Shown one piece after another: positions 14,861 to 23,207 of a stretch of 64,000 nt of DNA (position 1 is its first letter; each line of letters begins with the position of its first letter). Source of the DNA: Cyanobacteria bacterium SZAS-4. GTDB taxonomy: Bacteria; Cyanobacteriota; Vampirovibrionia; Obscuribacterales; Obscuribacteraceae. The notes under the pieces were generated by a model. It did not search any database. It was not told the origin of the DNA and worked only from the letters and a program-made list of their open reading frames with translations. Where the stretch lies: positions 310,001-374,000 of the forward strand of contig JAFEAT010000003.1 in NCBI GenBank assembly GCA_018266255.1, given 5' to 3'. Made by a program: the position numbers and the translations under genes.

Positions 14861-15814
14861 CTACTGTACCCTCGTGCTGGAGGTGCTGGTAGCGCTAAAT
14901 TCTTTGACCATAACAGCATTTGGTATCTTGTTCAAATCCCAAATGATTCCCAGCTTTTCCATCAAAAGAAGAACGTAGTAAGTCAGATCGATTTGCCACC
15001 ACTTCAGCCCCTGTCGAACACAGCCTGGGTAGCGGTGATGATTGTTGTGCCAACCTTCGCCCAGAGTGATCAAGCCTAGAAAAAAATTGTTTTTGCTATC
15101 ATCGCCTGTTTCAAACTCCTGCGTTCCGAATTGATGCGCAAGCGAATTGATTGCGCCGGTGACATGGAACACCATGACGGTGCTGACGATTCCCCATGAG
15201 AGAAACTGTGGGCCAGATGTGTGCAGGGCGGGATAGAAGTGTTCCAGCACTGCTCCGGCGATGTACACCGAAACCCCCATCAGCACTGGCACGACCCAAT
15301 CGAATCTGTTCAGAAGAACCAGTTCGGGATATTTAAGTAGGTCTGGAATTCTCGAATAATCAGTTGGCATATTGCTGTCTGCTGTGATCCATCCGATGTG
15401 CGCCCAGATGAAACCTCGTTGAGTGGGTGAATGTGTATCCATCTCGTTGTCTGCATTTTGATGGTGGTGCCGGTGGTGCGCAGCCCACCAGAGTGGTCCA
15501 CGTTGAGCTGCAGTCAGCCCTGCCAATGCGAACAGACACTGAGCCAGACGCGATGTTTTGTATGTTCGATGCGAGAAGTATCGATGGTAAAAGGCTGTGA
15601 TGGCAAACATCCGCATCACACACAAGGTGACAGCCATGATCACTGCAGCGGGGCTCACGCCTGTCACGAATACACTGAGACAAGCTGCGTGAAGAAGAAT
15701 AAAAGGAATCCAGCGACTGGGTGTTGAAGTTTTAGGCAAGCGCCTAACCGCATCTGCACCTGCGGGAAAATAGTCAGAGTCTAAAAATTTGACCCATTCG
15801 AACACGCCAGTCAC
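14861..15814 (-). CDS. acyl-CoA/acyl-lipid desaturase (delta-9 type)
   Basis: Membrane di-iron fatty-acid desaturase of 317 residues. The three histidine boxes are complete: HRYFSH (~78), HHRHHH (~115) and HNNHH in GEGWHNNHHRYP (~257). Membrane segments flank them (residues 35-70, 180-225). Introduces a cis double bond into saturated acyl chains using O2 and reduced ferredoxin or cytochrome b5, which would provide the olefin substrate for the methyltransferases downstream. GTG at 15814 directly follows a TGA; a GTG three codons later with GGTGA upstream is an alternative start. First of the overlapping lipid genes, 65 nt after the Sel1-repeat gene. Confidence 0.94.
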   Translation of the reverse strand: MTGVFEWVKFLDSDYFPAGADAVRRLPKTSTPSRWIPFILLHAACLSVFVTGVSPAAVIMAVTLCVMRMFAITAFYHRYFSHRTYKTSRLAQCLFALAGLTAAQRGPLWWAAHHRHHHQNADNEMDTHSPTQRGFIWAHIGWITADSNMPTDYSRIPDLLKYPELVLLNRFDWVVPVLMGVSVYIAGAVLEHFYPALHTSGPQFLSWGIVSTVMVFHVTGAINSLAHQFGTQEFETGDDSKNNFFLGLITLGEGWHNNHHRYPGCVRQGLKWWQIDLTYYVLLLMEKLGIIWDLNKIPNAVMVKEFSATSTSSTRVQ

Positions 15815-15879
15815 TCACCGCATCTTTTTGCCCATCGTCAGCGTACTGTTCAATAGTGAATTCCACGTGAACGTTTTTT

Positions 15880-16578
15880 TTACTGGGTCGCACCTGCGTC
15901 AAGATTTCGCATCGATTTGACCATCTCTCCATAGCCTTCCCAGCTGGTTTCGATGTTGCCGACTCCTTGCGAGAAACCACTGGTGGCGCCGTGATATTTG
16001 TCTTTGATGGCACTGGCCGTTTTGTCGTAGCCGGGAATGCGATCGAGCAATTTCTCTGTGTCTTCCACGCCCTGGTCTCGCGCTAGAAGAATTAGTCTGC
16101 GACCCTGCAACATGCGTTTGGTCACCGTTTTGTTGTAGAAATTGTTGTCCTGAATGTACATCTTTCCAAGGTTGTATTGCGCTTCTGCGACGCCCTGGTG
16201 TGCTGCTTTTGCGAGCCAATGCTCAGCTTTGGTAGCATCCTTTTCTATTTCGTTGCCATTTAAATACATGTGTCCGAGACGACTCTGCGCATCAGCAAAT
16301 CCTTGCTTCGCTGATTTCTCGTACCACTGCGCAGCTTGATGCGTGTCTTTGCTTACGCCTCTACCTGTTTGATAGCAAAGACCGAGCAAGCACTGCGCTG
16401 CAGGATGACCGCGTTGTGCCAGTTTGTTCAAGGTTTTGAAAGACTCTTCGCAGTGTCCGCACTTCATGCTGGCGCGGGCTTTCTCGAGTTCTTCGTTGTC
16501 GGTGGCAAATGCTTGTGTGGCGCAGGAGAGTGAGAGCAAAAAGGTGGCAAGTGCGATAAACAGTGGTCTTAAACTCAA
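15880..16578 (-). CDS. secreted Sel1-like repeat protein
   Basis: Protein of 232 residues. TTG start at 16578 chosen because AGAGG stands 8 nt upstream and the product then opens with a clean Sec signal (LRPLFIALATFLLSLSCATQAFA). Three or four Sel1 repeats follow (AAQCLLGLCYQTGRGVSKD, AQSRLGHMYLNGNEIEKD, AQYNLGKMYIQ), each an alpha-helical TPR-like unit for protein binding. The C-terminal third is non-repetitive. Probably periplasmic. The ribosome binding site and start codon are inside a 17-bp hairpin (16575-16615). It precedes the lipid operon on the same strand by 65 nt and may be its first gene; its role there is unknown. Confidence 0.85.
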   Translation of the reverse strand: MSLRPLFIALATFLLSLSCATQAFATDNEELEKARASMKCGHCEESFKTLNKLAQRGHPAAQCLLGLCYQTGRGVSKDTHQAAQWYEKSAKQGFADAQSRLGHMYLNGNEIEKDATKAEHWLAKAAHQGVAEAQYNLGKMYIQDNNFYNKTVTKRMLQGRRLILLARDQGVEDTEKLLDRIPGYDKTASAIKDKYHGATSGFSQGVGNIETSWEGYGEMVKSMRNLDAGATQ

Positions 16579-16615
16579 AATGAAATCCTCTTGTTCTGAG
16601 AGAATTTCATTTTGA
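16575..16615 (-). promoter_or_regulatory. start-codon hairpin (candidate RNA switch / thermosensor)
   Basis: Minus-strand RNA: TCAAAATGAAAT at its 5' side (plus 16604-16615) pairs perfectly with ATTTCATTTTGA (plus 16575-16586). Inside, one U-G wobble and CUCU/AGAG extend the stem to 17 bp with a 7-nt loop CAGAACA. The inner arm is the AGAGG Shine-Dalgarno and the outer arm includes the TTG start codon of the Sel1 gene. The outer 12 pairs are mostly A-U, so the structure could melt with heat or be opened by a ligand or protein. Confidence 0.7.
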
Positions 16616-16649
16616 CATAAAGTTATGCGGCTAGCGAGCCCAGGCAAGC

Positions 16650-16811
16650 CTAGGTGGTCTCACCAGTTGGTTGGGTCGCCGATGTAGTGGGATCTGCTGT
16701 TGCTGCTTTCTTGTCTTTGACTCGCTTCCACATCTTCGCTAAAGCGATGATGATTACTGGCATCAATAACATGTAGGCTACAACTGCGGGATCGTTGAAA
16801 GGTTCCGGCAT
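16650..16811 (-). CDS. small single-pass membrane protein
   Basis: Protein of 53 residues with one hydrophobic helix (VAYMLLMPVIIIALAKMW, about residues 9-26) followed by a basic segment and a Thr/Ala-rich polar tail. ATG at 16811 with a purine-rich GGAGAGGAG 8-10 nt upstream, an unusually strong ribosome binding site. Not recognised. A palindrome (16859-16874) lies upstream. It sits between the RND genes and the Sel1 gene on the same strand, so it may be cotranscribed with either. Confidence 0.7.
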   Translation of the reverse strand: MPEPFNDPAVVAYMLLMPVIIIALAKMWKRVKDKKAATADPTTSATQPTGETT

Positions 16812-16858
16812 AAGTAGTTCTCCTCTCCTTAAGTTCAACTAACAAAATAGCACAGCAA

Positions 16859-16874
16859 GGTTGCCTAAGCAACC
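16859..16874. repeat. short perfect palindrome upstream of small membrane protein
   Basis: GGTTGC-CTAA-GCAACC, 6-bp arms and a 4-nt centre, 48 nt before the start codon of the gene at 16650-16811. Either a 5' leader hairpin or an operator. The rest of 16812-17050 shows nothing else recognisable. Confidence 0.4.
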
Positions 16875-17050
16875 AAATAACCCCAAAAATACCCCTCGAC
16901 AACACCGTATGCGGTGCCAGCGATAAGAATTGTCGACTATGAACGTAGTAAAAGCACGAGAAACCCATACCGATTGTCATTTCAAGTCGGCTGGTGCAGT
17001 GCTAAGTTCAGCTATAAAAACGCATAAGCTCGTCGCTTAATTAGCGGTAA

Positions 17051-20000
17051 TCATTCGATCTTGCGGCGTTTGTGACCGACAACTGACTCCACTGCGACGT
17101 AGATAACCGGCACGATATAAAGGCTGACAATCGATGACAGCAACATTCCACCGCAAACCGCTGTTCCCAGAGAGTGCCGCGACGCCGCCCCAGCGCCCTC
17201 TGCAAATACCAGAGGAAGGATACCCATGATGAAGGCGAAAGTAGTCATGAGGATTGGCCTCAAGCGTATGCTCGCAGCTTTTGTTACCGCCTCAGTCGGT
17301 TCGAAGCCTTGATGCCGCAATTGATTGGCGAATTCAACAATCAAAATGGCGTTTTTGCTCACCAGCCCAACCAGCATCACCAGCCCGATCTGGCAGAAAA
17401 CATCGTTTTGCAAACCCCGAAGCCACTGGGCCAAAAGCGCGCCCAGCATTGCGCTCGGCACTGCTAAAAGAATGATGATTGGATCTGAAAAACTCTCGTA
17501 TTGTGCACAGAGAACCAGAAAGACAAAGACCAAGCCGAGAGAGAAAATGATGAAAGTTTTCGAGTTCGCTTCCACTTCTTCCAACGAAATGCCAGACCAT
17601 TCATACTTCATGCCAGCAGGTAGAACTTTCTTGGCAATCTCTTCCATTCTGTCCATCGCCTGACCCGAGCTGTATCCCAAAGCTGGTGACCCATTCAGCT
17701 CAGTCGAGCGGAACAAATTGTAGTGGTTGATCGTTTGTGGTGCGGTCGTTCGTGACACCGAAACGATGCTGCTCAATGGAATCATCTGGTCTTTCTTCGA
17801 GCGCACATAAAACTGACCGATGTTTTCTGGATTCGAGCGAAAGAGCTGATCTGCTTGCACGTAAACGCGGTAAATGCGAGTGCCGATGTCGATATCGTTT
17901 ACGTATGACGATCCCAAAAACACTTGCAGTGTTGTGAACACATCGCTCAGCATGATGCCTAATGCCTTCGCTTTATCGCGTGCAATCGCAATGACGAGCT
18001 GAGGGCTGTTAGCAGAGAATGTCGAGAACACTCCTTTCAAGCCAGGATTTTGATTAGCTTCGCGACTGAAATCGTTTGTCACTTTGGACAACTGATTGAT
18101 GTCTGTGCCGTCAACATCCTGAAGTTCGAAGGCAAATCCACCGAAATTTCCCAGACCTTGAATTGCCGGAGGGTTGAACGGAATGACTGTGGCGTCGGTT
18201 ATTTGCCCGAGTGGCGCTCGCAATCGATCGATGATTGAATCAAGATCTTGTCCCTTGCCTTTGCGTTCAGTCCACGGTTTCAAGTTTGAAAATACGAGGG
18301 CGTTGTTCGGTTTGTTTCCGTTGAAGCCAAATCCAGCCACACCGAAAGACGACTGAATTTGCGGATCTTTGTCTTCCACCTTTTCGATTTGCTTGAGAAC
18401 ATCGATTGTGTAATTAAGAGAGACGCCCTCTGGTGCTTGCACGATCGTGATGAAATAACCAGAGTCTTCGTTGGGAATAAATCCGGTCGGCACCTTTTGA
18501 AACAACCAGTAAGTGGCGCCCAAAGAGAGCACAAAGAGAATGATTACGACAGGGCTGAAGCGCAGCACTATGCTGAGAGTTGCTCCATAACCTCGCCTGA
18601 GTAGTTCAATTGCACCGTTGACGACGGCGAAAAACGGATTGGTTTTTTCTTCCGCTTCACTCAGCCAGATGGCGCACAGGGCTGGGGTTAGAGTCAATGC
18701 ATTGAATGTCGAGATGGCGACAGCACAAGCGATTGTCAGTGCGAATTGTTTGTACAACTGACCTGTGGTGCCTGGAAAATATGCCACGGGAATGAACACC
18801 GCGACGAGCACAAGCGAGATGGCAATTACCGCTCCTGTTACTTCGGCCATGCCTGCCGACGCTGCTGCAGCTGGTTTCATCTCTTTGTCGTGGATAAATC
18901 TGCTGATGTTTTCGATCACAACGATGGCGTCGTCGACTACCAGTCCCGTCGCCAAAGTAATACCGAAGAGAGTGAGCGTATTGATTGAAAATCCCAATAA
19001 CTTCATGCAAGCTAAAGTGCCAATCAACGAAACAGGTATGGTTACGGCAGGAATAATAGTGGTTCGCCAGTTCTGCAAGAAGACGAAGATAACAACGACA
19101 ACCAGCGCGATCGCGATGGCCAGCGTCTTTAACACTTCATTGATCGATTCAGTGACAGCGAGCGTCGTGTCGAAGGCGTAATCGAACGCAATTCCAGGTG
19201 GAAAGCGTTTTGACAGTCGCGCAATTTCAGCGCGCACTCCTTTGGCTACGTCCATGGCGTTCGACCCCGGACGTTGAAAGATACCTATACCGAGTGCATC
19301 TCGGCCCCTGTAGCGCACCACTGTTTGATAGTCTTCCGCGCCCAATTCTGCGTGCCCGACATCGCGCAAACGAATTAACGATCCATCAGCGCCGGCTTTG
19401 ATGATCATTTCGTCGAATTCTGTCGCTGTTCTCAGGCGACCTTGAGTTTTGACGCTCATCTGATACATCTGATTAGCAGGCGCTGGTTGCTGCCCAACTT
19501 GACCGGCTGCCACCTGCACGTTCTGCTCAGCGACAGCCGCAGTCACATCTGCCGGTGTGAGATTGCGCTGTGCGAGTTTGTTGGGATCTAACCAGAGGCG
19601 CATCGAATATTTTCGTTCGCCAAATATAATAACGTCGCCGACGCCGTTGACACGCTTCAATGCATCTTTCAAATAGACGTCGACATAGTTGCTGAGGAAT
19701 TGAGTCGAATATCTGCCATCGGGCGACCCGATACCAATTGCTAAAAGGAATGAATTGGAGACTTTGTTGACACTAACCCCGGTGCGCTTAACTTCGTCTG
19801 GCAGGCGCCCCTGCACTGCGTTAACCCGGCTTTGCACATCGACCGCTGCCAGGTCGACATCACGTTCGAGATCGAAGGTGACATTGATTGAACTGGTGCC
19901 ATCGTTTCCGCTTGTCGAGGTGATGTATTTGACGCCGGTGGCACCGTTGATTTGCTGTTCGAGCAAAGTGGTGACGGCTGACTCGACAACTTGAGCGCTC

Positions 20001-20158
20001 GCGCCTATGTAGCTCGATGCGACGCTGACACGCGGTGGCGAAATGTCAGGATACTGTGCAAGTGGTAGTGTGGGCAGGCTGACAAGCCCAGCTAAAACAA
20101 TGATCAACGCGCAGACAGTTGCGAAGATTGGACGCTTGATAAAGAAGTCGACAAACAT
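17051..20158 (-). CDS. RND multidrug efflux pump, HAE1 family (AcrB/MexB-like)
   Basis: Proton-driven inner-membrane trimeric exporter, 1035 residues as expected. Starts with FFIKRPIFATVCALIIVLAG, typical for HAE1. TM4 carries the paired Asp of the proton relay (GLVVDDAIVVIEN) and TM10 the matching Lys (VGLVSKNAILIVEFANQLR). Two large porter/docking loops lie at about residues 40-330 and 560-860, with twelve TM segments in all. The ATG follows a GGGGA. The adaptor gene lies 9 nt upstream, making an adaptor-pump operon. No TolC-type outer-membrane channel gene is present, so one encoded elsewhere must be used. Likely substrates are hydrophobic drugs or toxic lipids. Confidence 0.95.
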   Translation of the reverse strand: MFVDFFIKRPIFATVCALIIVLAGLVSLPTLPLAQYPDISPPRVSVASSYIGASAQVVESAVTTLLEQQINGATGVKYITSTSGNDGTSSINVTFDLERDVDLAAVDVQSRVNAVQGRLPDEVKRTGVSVNKVSNSFLLAIGIGSPDGRYSTQFLSNYVDVYLKDALKRVNGVGDVIIFGERKYSMRLWLDPNKLAQRNLTPADVTAAVAEQNVQVAAGQVGQQPAPANQMYQMSVKTQGRLRTATEFDEMIIKAGADGSLIRLRDVGHAELGAEDYQTVVRYRGRDALGIGIFQRPGSNAMDVAKGVRAEIARLSKRFPPGIAFDYAFDTTLAVTESINEVLKTLAIAIALVVVVIFVFLQNWRTTIIPAVTIPVSLIGTLACMKLLGFSINTLTLFGITLATGLVVDDAIVVIENISRFIHDKEMKPAAAASAGMAEVTGAVIAISLVLVAVFIPVAYFPGTTGQLYKQFALTIACAVAISTFNALTLTPALCAIWLSEAEEKTNPFFAVVNGAIELLRRGYGATLSIVLRFSPVVIILFVLSLGATYWLFQKVPTGFIPNEDSGYFITIVQAPEGVSLNYTIDVLKQIEKVEDKDPQIQSSFGVAGFGFNGNKPNNALVFSNLKPWTERKGKGQDLDSIIDRLRAPLGQITDATVIPFNPPAIQGLGNFGGFAFELQDVDGTDINQLSKVTNDFSREANQNPGLKGVFSTFSANSPQLVIAIARDKAKALGIMLSDVFTTLQVFLGSSYVNDIDIGTRIYRVYVQADQLFRSNPENIGQFYVRSKKDQMIPLSSIVSVSRTTAPQTINHYNLFRSTELNGSPALGYSSGQAMDRMEEIAKKVLPAGMKYEWSGISLEEVEANSKTFIIFSLGLVFVFLVLCAQYESFSDPIIILLAVPSAMLGALLAQWLRGLQNDVFCQIGLVMLVGLVSKNAILIVEFANQLRHQGFEPTEAVTKAASIRLRPILMTTFAFIMGILPLVFAEGAGAASRHSLGTAVCGGMLLSSIVSLYIVPVIYVAVESVVGHKRRKIE

Positions 20159-20167
20159 AGGTCCCCA

Positions 20168-21388
20168 TCAAGATTGTGGACTGATTGCCGCGCCGTCGGT
20201 CAAGTTTTGCACGCCAGAGGTGACGATGGTATCGCCCGCGGAGAGCCCTGATATCACTTTGAAGTCACTGCCGACGATATCACCAAGGGTGACAGGTTTT
20301 TGCTTAGCCACCAGTTTATTTCCGGGTCCGTTCTGGGCAAGGAAAACAAAATCTTGCCCGCTGATGCGTGAAACGGCATTGGTCGGCACTGTCACACCAG
20401 TGAGTTTGCTCCAGATCACACGAGCCGTAACATACTGGCCAGAGCGAAGTGCGCGATTTTCATTCTCGATTCGAGTCTTCACTAAAACCGATTGGTTGTC
20501 ATTATTCACTTCAGGCGAGATGAAAAAGATTTTGCCCAGACCAACCTTTTTTCCGTCGCCATCTAGAATCTGCACGGCGGTGCCAATTTTGAGCTTGGGT
20601 GCCTGAACCGTCGGAACAGATAGATACAGTTCCAGTGGGCGGCTCTGATCGATTGTAGTGAGGGCGGTATCTGTCGTCACATACTGACCAACTTTGACCG
20701 GGATATCACCGATAATCCCGGCAAAAGGTGCTGACACAGTGAAGTATTTGAGCTGGGCTTGCTGTTCCTTCATGCTGGCACTGGCTTGATTGACCTGCTT
20801 ATCAGTTTTAGCGACCACCGCTTTTTGCGCTTGAATTTGCGCTTCGACCGCCTGCAAATCGCCCTGGTTGATCTTCAACTGAGCGTCCCACTGGTCCACC
20901 TGCTCCTGTGCAACAGCTCCTTGAGTTCGCAAAGTTTGATAGCGCTCGTGTTGATTTTGCGCGTACCGCACGTTAGCAAGCTTTGATAGCCGAGTCGCTT
21001 GCAGCGATTTGAGTGTTTCGGTGGCGTTGCTGTGTTCTTCTCGATTAGAATCGATTGCCGCCGCAAAACTGTTGACGTTTGCTTGTTGCTTAGAGCGATC
21101 GAGCTCCAGTAACGCTGCTCCTGCCGCAACTAAATCGCCGTTGCGAACGTAGATTTTTACTATCTGTCCAGGCACCTGCGGCTGCAAGGCTACCGACTGA
21201 CGCGACTTCAGGACCCCAACAAATGTCGATGCATCTTCAACTTGCTGTGGCTTCAACTGTAAGACCTTGACCGGCATCGGTGGCGGCGCTTGCACGCTCG
21301 ATGGCTGGGCAGAGTTGCACGCCTGCAGCAAAGGAAGAATTAGTATAAAGAGCGCTAACCTGCCCGAGTTAGCTGGGGTCTTAAGCAC
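20168..21388 (-). CDS. RND efflux periplasmic adaptor lipoprotein (AcrA/MexA-like)
   Basis: Membrane fusion protein of 406 residues joining the RND pump to an outer-membrane channel. Lipoprotein signal LFILILPLLQAC with lipobox Cys near residue 24, so probably anchored in the inner membrane. Then a biotinyl-lipoyl half-motif (VALQPQVPGQIVKIYVRNGDLV), a long alpha-hairpin (about residues 95-210, rich in Gln and Ala), the second lipoyl half (APFAGIIGDIPVKVGQYV) and beta-barrel/membrane-proximal domains ending in ISGLSAGDTIVTSGVQNL. GTG start with AGGTG 4 nt upstream. Divergent from endonuclease IV. Confidence 0.94.
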   Translation of the reverse strand: MLKTPANSGRLALFILILPLLQACNSAQPSSVQAPPPMPVKVLQLKPQQVEDASTFVGVLKSRQSVALQPQVPGQIVKIYVRNGDLVAAGAALLELDRSKQQANVNSFAAAIDSNREEHSNATETLKSLQATRLSKLANVRYAQNQHERYQTLRTQGAVAQEQVDQWDAQLKINQGDLQAVEAQIQAQKAVVAKTDKQVNQASASMKEQQAQLKYFTVSAPFAGIIGDIPVKVGQYVTTDTALTTIDQSRPLELYLSVPTVQAPKLKIGTAVQILDGDGKKVGLGKIFFISPEVNNDNQSVLVKTRIENENRALRSGQYVTARVIWSKLTGVTVPTNAVSRISGQDFVFLAQNGPGNKLVAKQKPVTLGDIVGSDFKVISGLSAGDTIVTSGVQNLTDGAAISPQS

Positions 21389-21515
21389 AGAACACCTACG
21401 TTTCCAGACTTGTAAGTATAAGTGATCGGCAAATTTTCAGCTGCTTGCTCACGTCTTCGTTAAGCAAGCACAATGTTTTCTACGTGCTGCCAAGCGATTT
21501 CGGTAGAATATACGA

Positions 21516-22373
21516 ATGGCAAAAAAGAGTGTCAAACCAGCTATCGGCGCGCACATCAGCGGCGGCATGAAAACTGCTGTTGGAAAAGCTGTCAACATCG
21601 GTGCGCAATCCATTCAAATTTTTCTTGGGTCGCCACAAATGTGGCGCGAACCGAATCCAACTGAAGCAGACTTGCAGTTGTTCACGTCGAGCGTAAAGTC
21701 GAATGCGATCGGACCCGTTTTCGTTCATGGAAATTATCTCGTCAACCTGGCCTCAGAATCACCTGAAAATTTCTCCAAATCAATCAACAATCTCGGATTA
21801 GCGCTGCGGCTTTCCGACAGATTGGGCGCTGAGGGATTGATTTTTCATCCGGGCTCTGCAGGCAAAGCAACCTATGACGAAGCACTTCTGCGCGTTTTGA
21901 AGGCACTAGATATGGTGCTGTCAAATTATAACGGCAAGTGCAGATTGCTACTTGAAGTGTGCGCGGGACAAGGTCAAACCATCGGCGATCGTTTCGTCGA
22001 GTTTGCTGATATTTTGAAGGCGATGCAGTTCGACCAGCGCATCGGCGTCTGTTGGGACACTTGTCACATGTTCAACGCTGGATACGACATCTCAACTAAA
22101 AAAGGTTTGCTCGATACGATTGACGAGTTTGGCGAATTGATCGGATTCGATTGGCTTTTCGCTGTCCACGCCAACGACTCGAAAACACCGCTTGGTGCCC
22201 GTCGCGATCGACACGAAAATATCGGCAAAGGCTACATCGGTGAAGATGCTTTTCGCCGCATGTTGCATCATCCGCTTTTGCGTCCACTGCCGTGGATTTT
22301 GGAAGTGCCTGGTATCGAAAGAAAAGGTCCGGACAAGACAAACATCGATTTGTTGCACAGTCTGGCCAATTAG
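21516..22373 (+). CDS. nfo: endonuclease IV (AP endonuclease)
   Basis: Zn-dependent DNA repair enzyme that cleaves 5' of abasic sites. 285 residues, as in the family. Seen: GAHISGGM at the start, QIFLGSPQMW, FVHGNYLVNLAS, LIFHPGSA with a metal-binding His, LLLEVCAGQG with Glu, GVCWDTCHMFNAGYD with Asp/His, and FAVHANDSKTPLGARRDRHENIGKGYIG. All trinuclear-zinc ligands appear present. No clear Shine-Dalgarno precedes the ATG. A TAGAAT -10-like element only 6 nt before it hints at a leaderless message. Followed after 14 nt by the NUDIX gene, likely cotranscribed. Confidence 0.95.
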   Translation: MAKKSVKPAIGAHISGGMKTAVGKAVNIGAQSIQIFLGSPQMWREPNPTEADLQLFTSSVKSNAIGPVFVHGNYLVNLASESPENFSKSINNLGLALRLSDRLGAEGLIFHPGSAGKATYDEALLRVLKALDMVLSNYNGKCRLLLEVCAGQGQTIGDRFVEFADILKAMQFDQRIGVCWDTCHMFNAGYDISTKKGLLDTIDEFGELIGFDWLFAVHANDSKTPLGARRDRHENIGKGYIGEDAFRRMLHHPLLRPLPWILEVPGIERKGPDKTNIDLLHSLAN

Positions 22374-22387
22374 AAAAGGAAATCGAG

Positions 22388-22945
22388 ATGACTCAAGTTA
22401 CTAGTCCATGGAAAACAAAAGGATCACGATTCGTTTACGAAAATCCGTGGATACATGTGCGCGAAGATGACGTTGTTCAGCCCGATGGCAAGCCTGGAAT
22501 TTACGGCGTAGTTCACTTCAAAAACACCGCCATTGGTGTGTTGCCTATAGATGAGGACGACAAAATCTGTCTGGTTGGACAGTATCGGTATGCCATAGAA
22601 AGATATTCCTGGGAAATTCCAGAGGGTGGCTGCGCCGAGGGCGAGGATTATCTCGATGCGGCTAAACGTGAACTGATTGAAGAGACAGGAATGGTGGCGT
22701 CTGATTGGACCAGGCTAGGCTGTTCTCATCTAAGCAACTCTGTCAGCGACGAGCTTGCAATCTTCTATCTGGCGACAGGTTTGACTCGAGGTACGCCAAA
22801 TCCCGAGGGAACTGAAGAATTGGCATACAAGCATGTCACTTTCGACCAGGCACTAGATATGGTGATGCAAGGCGAAATTACCGATGCTCTGAGCATTCTG
22901 GCAATTACTCACTATGGAATTTTGCGCTTGAGCAATAAGGTTTGA
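22388..22945 (+). CDS. NUDIX hydrolase (ADP-ribose pyrophosphatase-like)
   Basis: Protein of 185 residues from the ATG at 22388 (AAGGA 8 nt upstream). NUDIX box GGCAEGEDYLDAAKRELIEETG is complete, with the R-E-x-x-E-E catalytic Mg-binding helix. The preceding IYGVVHFKNTAIGVLPIDEDDKI and QYRYAIERYSWEIPEGG are typical of ADP-sugar/ADP-ribose pyrophosphatases (NudF-like). Substrate not provable from sequence. It lies 14 nt behind endonuclease IV, a sensible housekeeping pairing for damaged or toxic nucleotide clean-up. Confidence 0.9.
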   Translation: MTQVTSPWKTKGSRFVYENPWIHVREDDVVQPDGKPGIYGVVHFKNTAIGVLPIDEDDKICLVGQYRYAIERYSWEIPEGGCAEGEDYLDAAKRELIEETGMVASDWTRLGCSHLSNSVSDELAIFYLATGLTRGTPNPEGTEELAYKHVTFDQALDMVMQGEITDALSILAITHYGILRLSNKV

Positions 22946-23207
22946 GGCAAACCTCTACATGTCAAGCGGTGGATCGATACATTTTTTTCGCTCAATTGCA
23001 TTAAATATTGGCTCCTGACAATTCTCGTGGTTTTTTTGATTTCGCTGTAAAGCCACAGCACGGCGAGCTATAGGGTTAAGTCGTCACGGAACAATTTTAA
23101 TTCGCGCACATCCTAATATCGTCGGTTCAAATAAATTTCTGGGTAAAACCAGAGTAGAAGAATAAATCACCAAACATATTTTTTCGCGCCATTTGGAGTG
23201 GTTCACT

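Noticed and set aside
14860..14919. Longer N-terminus for the COG2907 flavoprotein starting at 14919
   Set aside because: It would add a non-Rossmann segment inside the desaturase gene; GTG 14859 has a ribosome binding site and places the FAD motif at the N-terminus.
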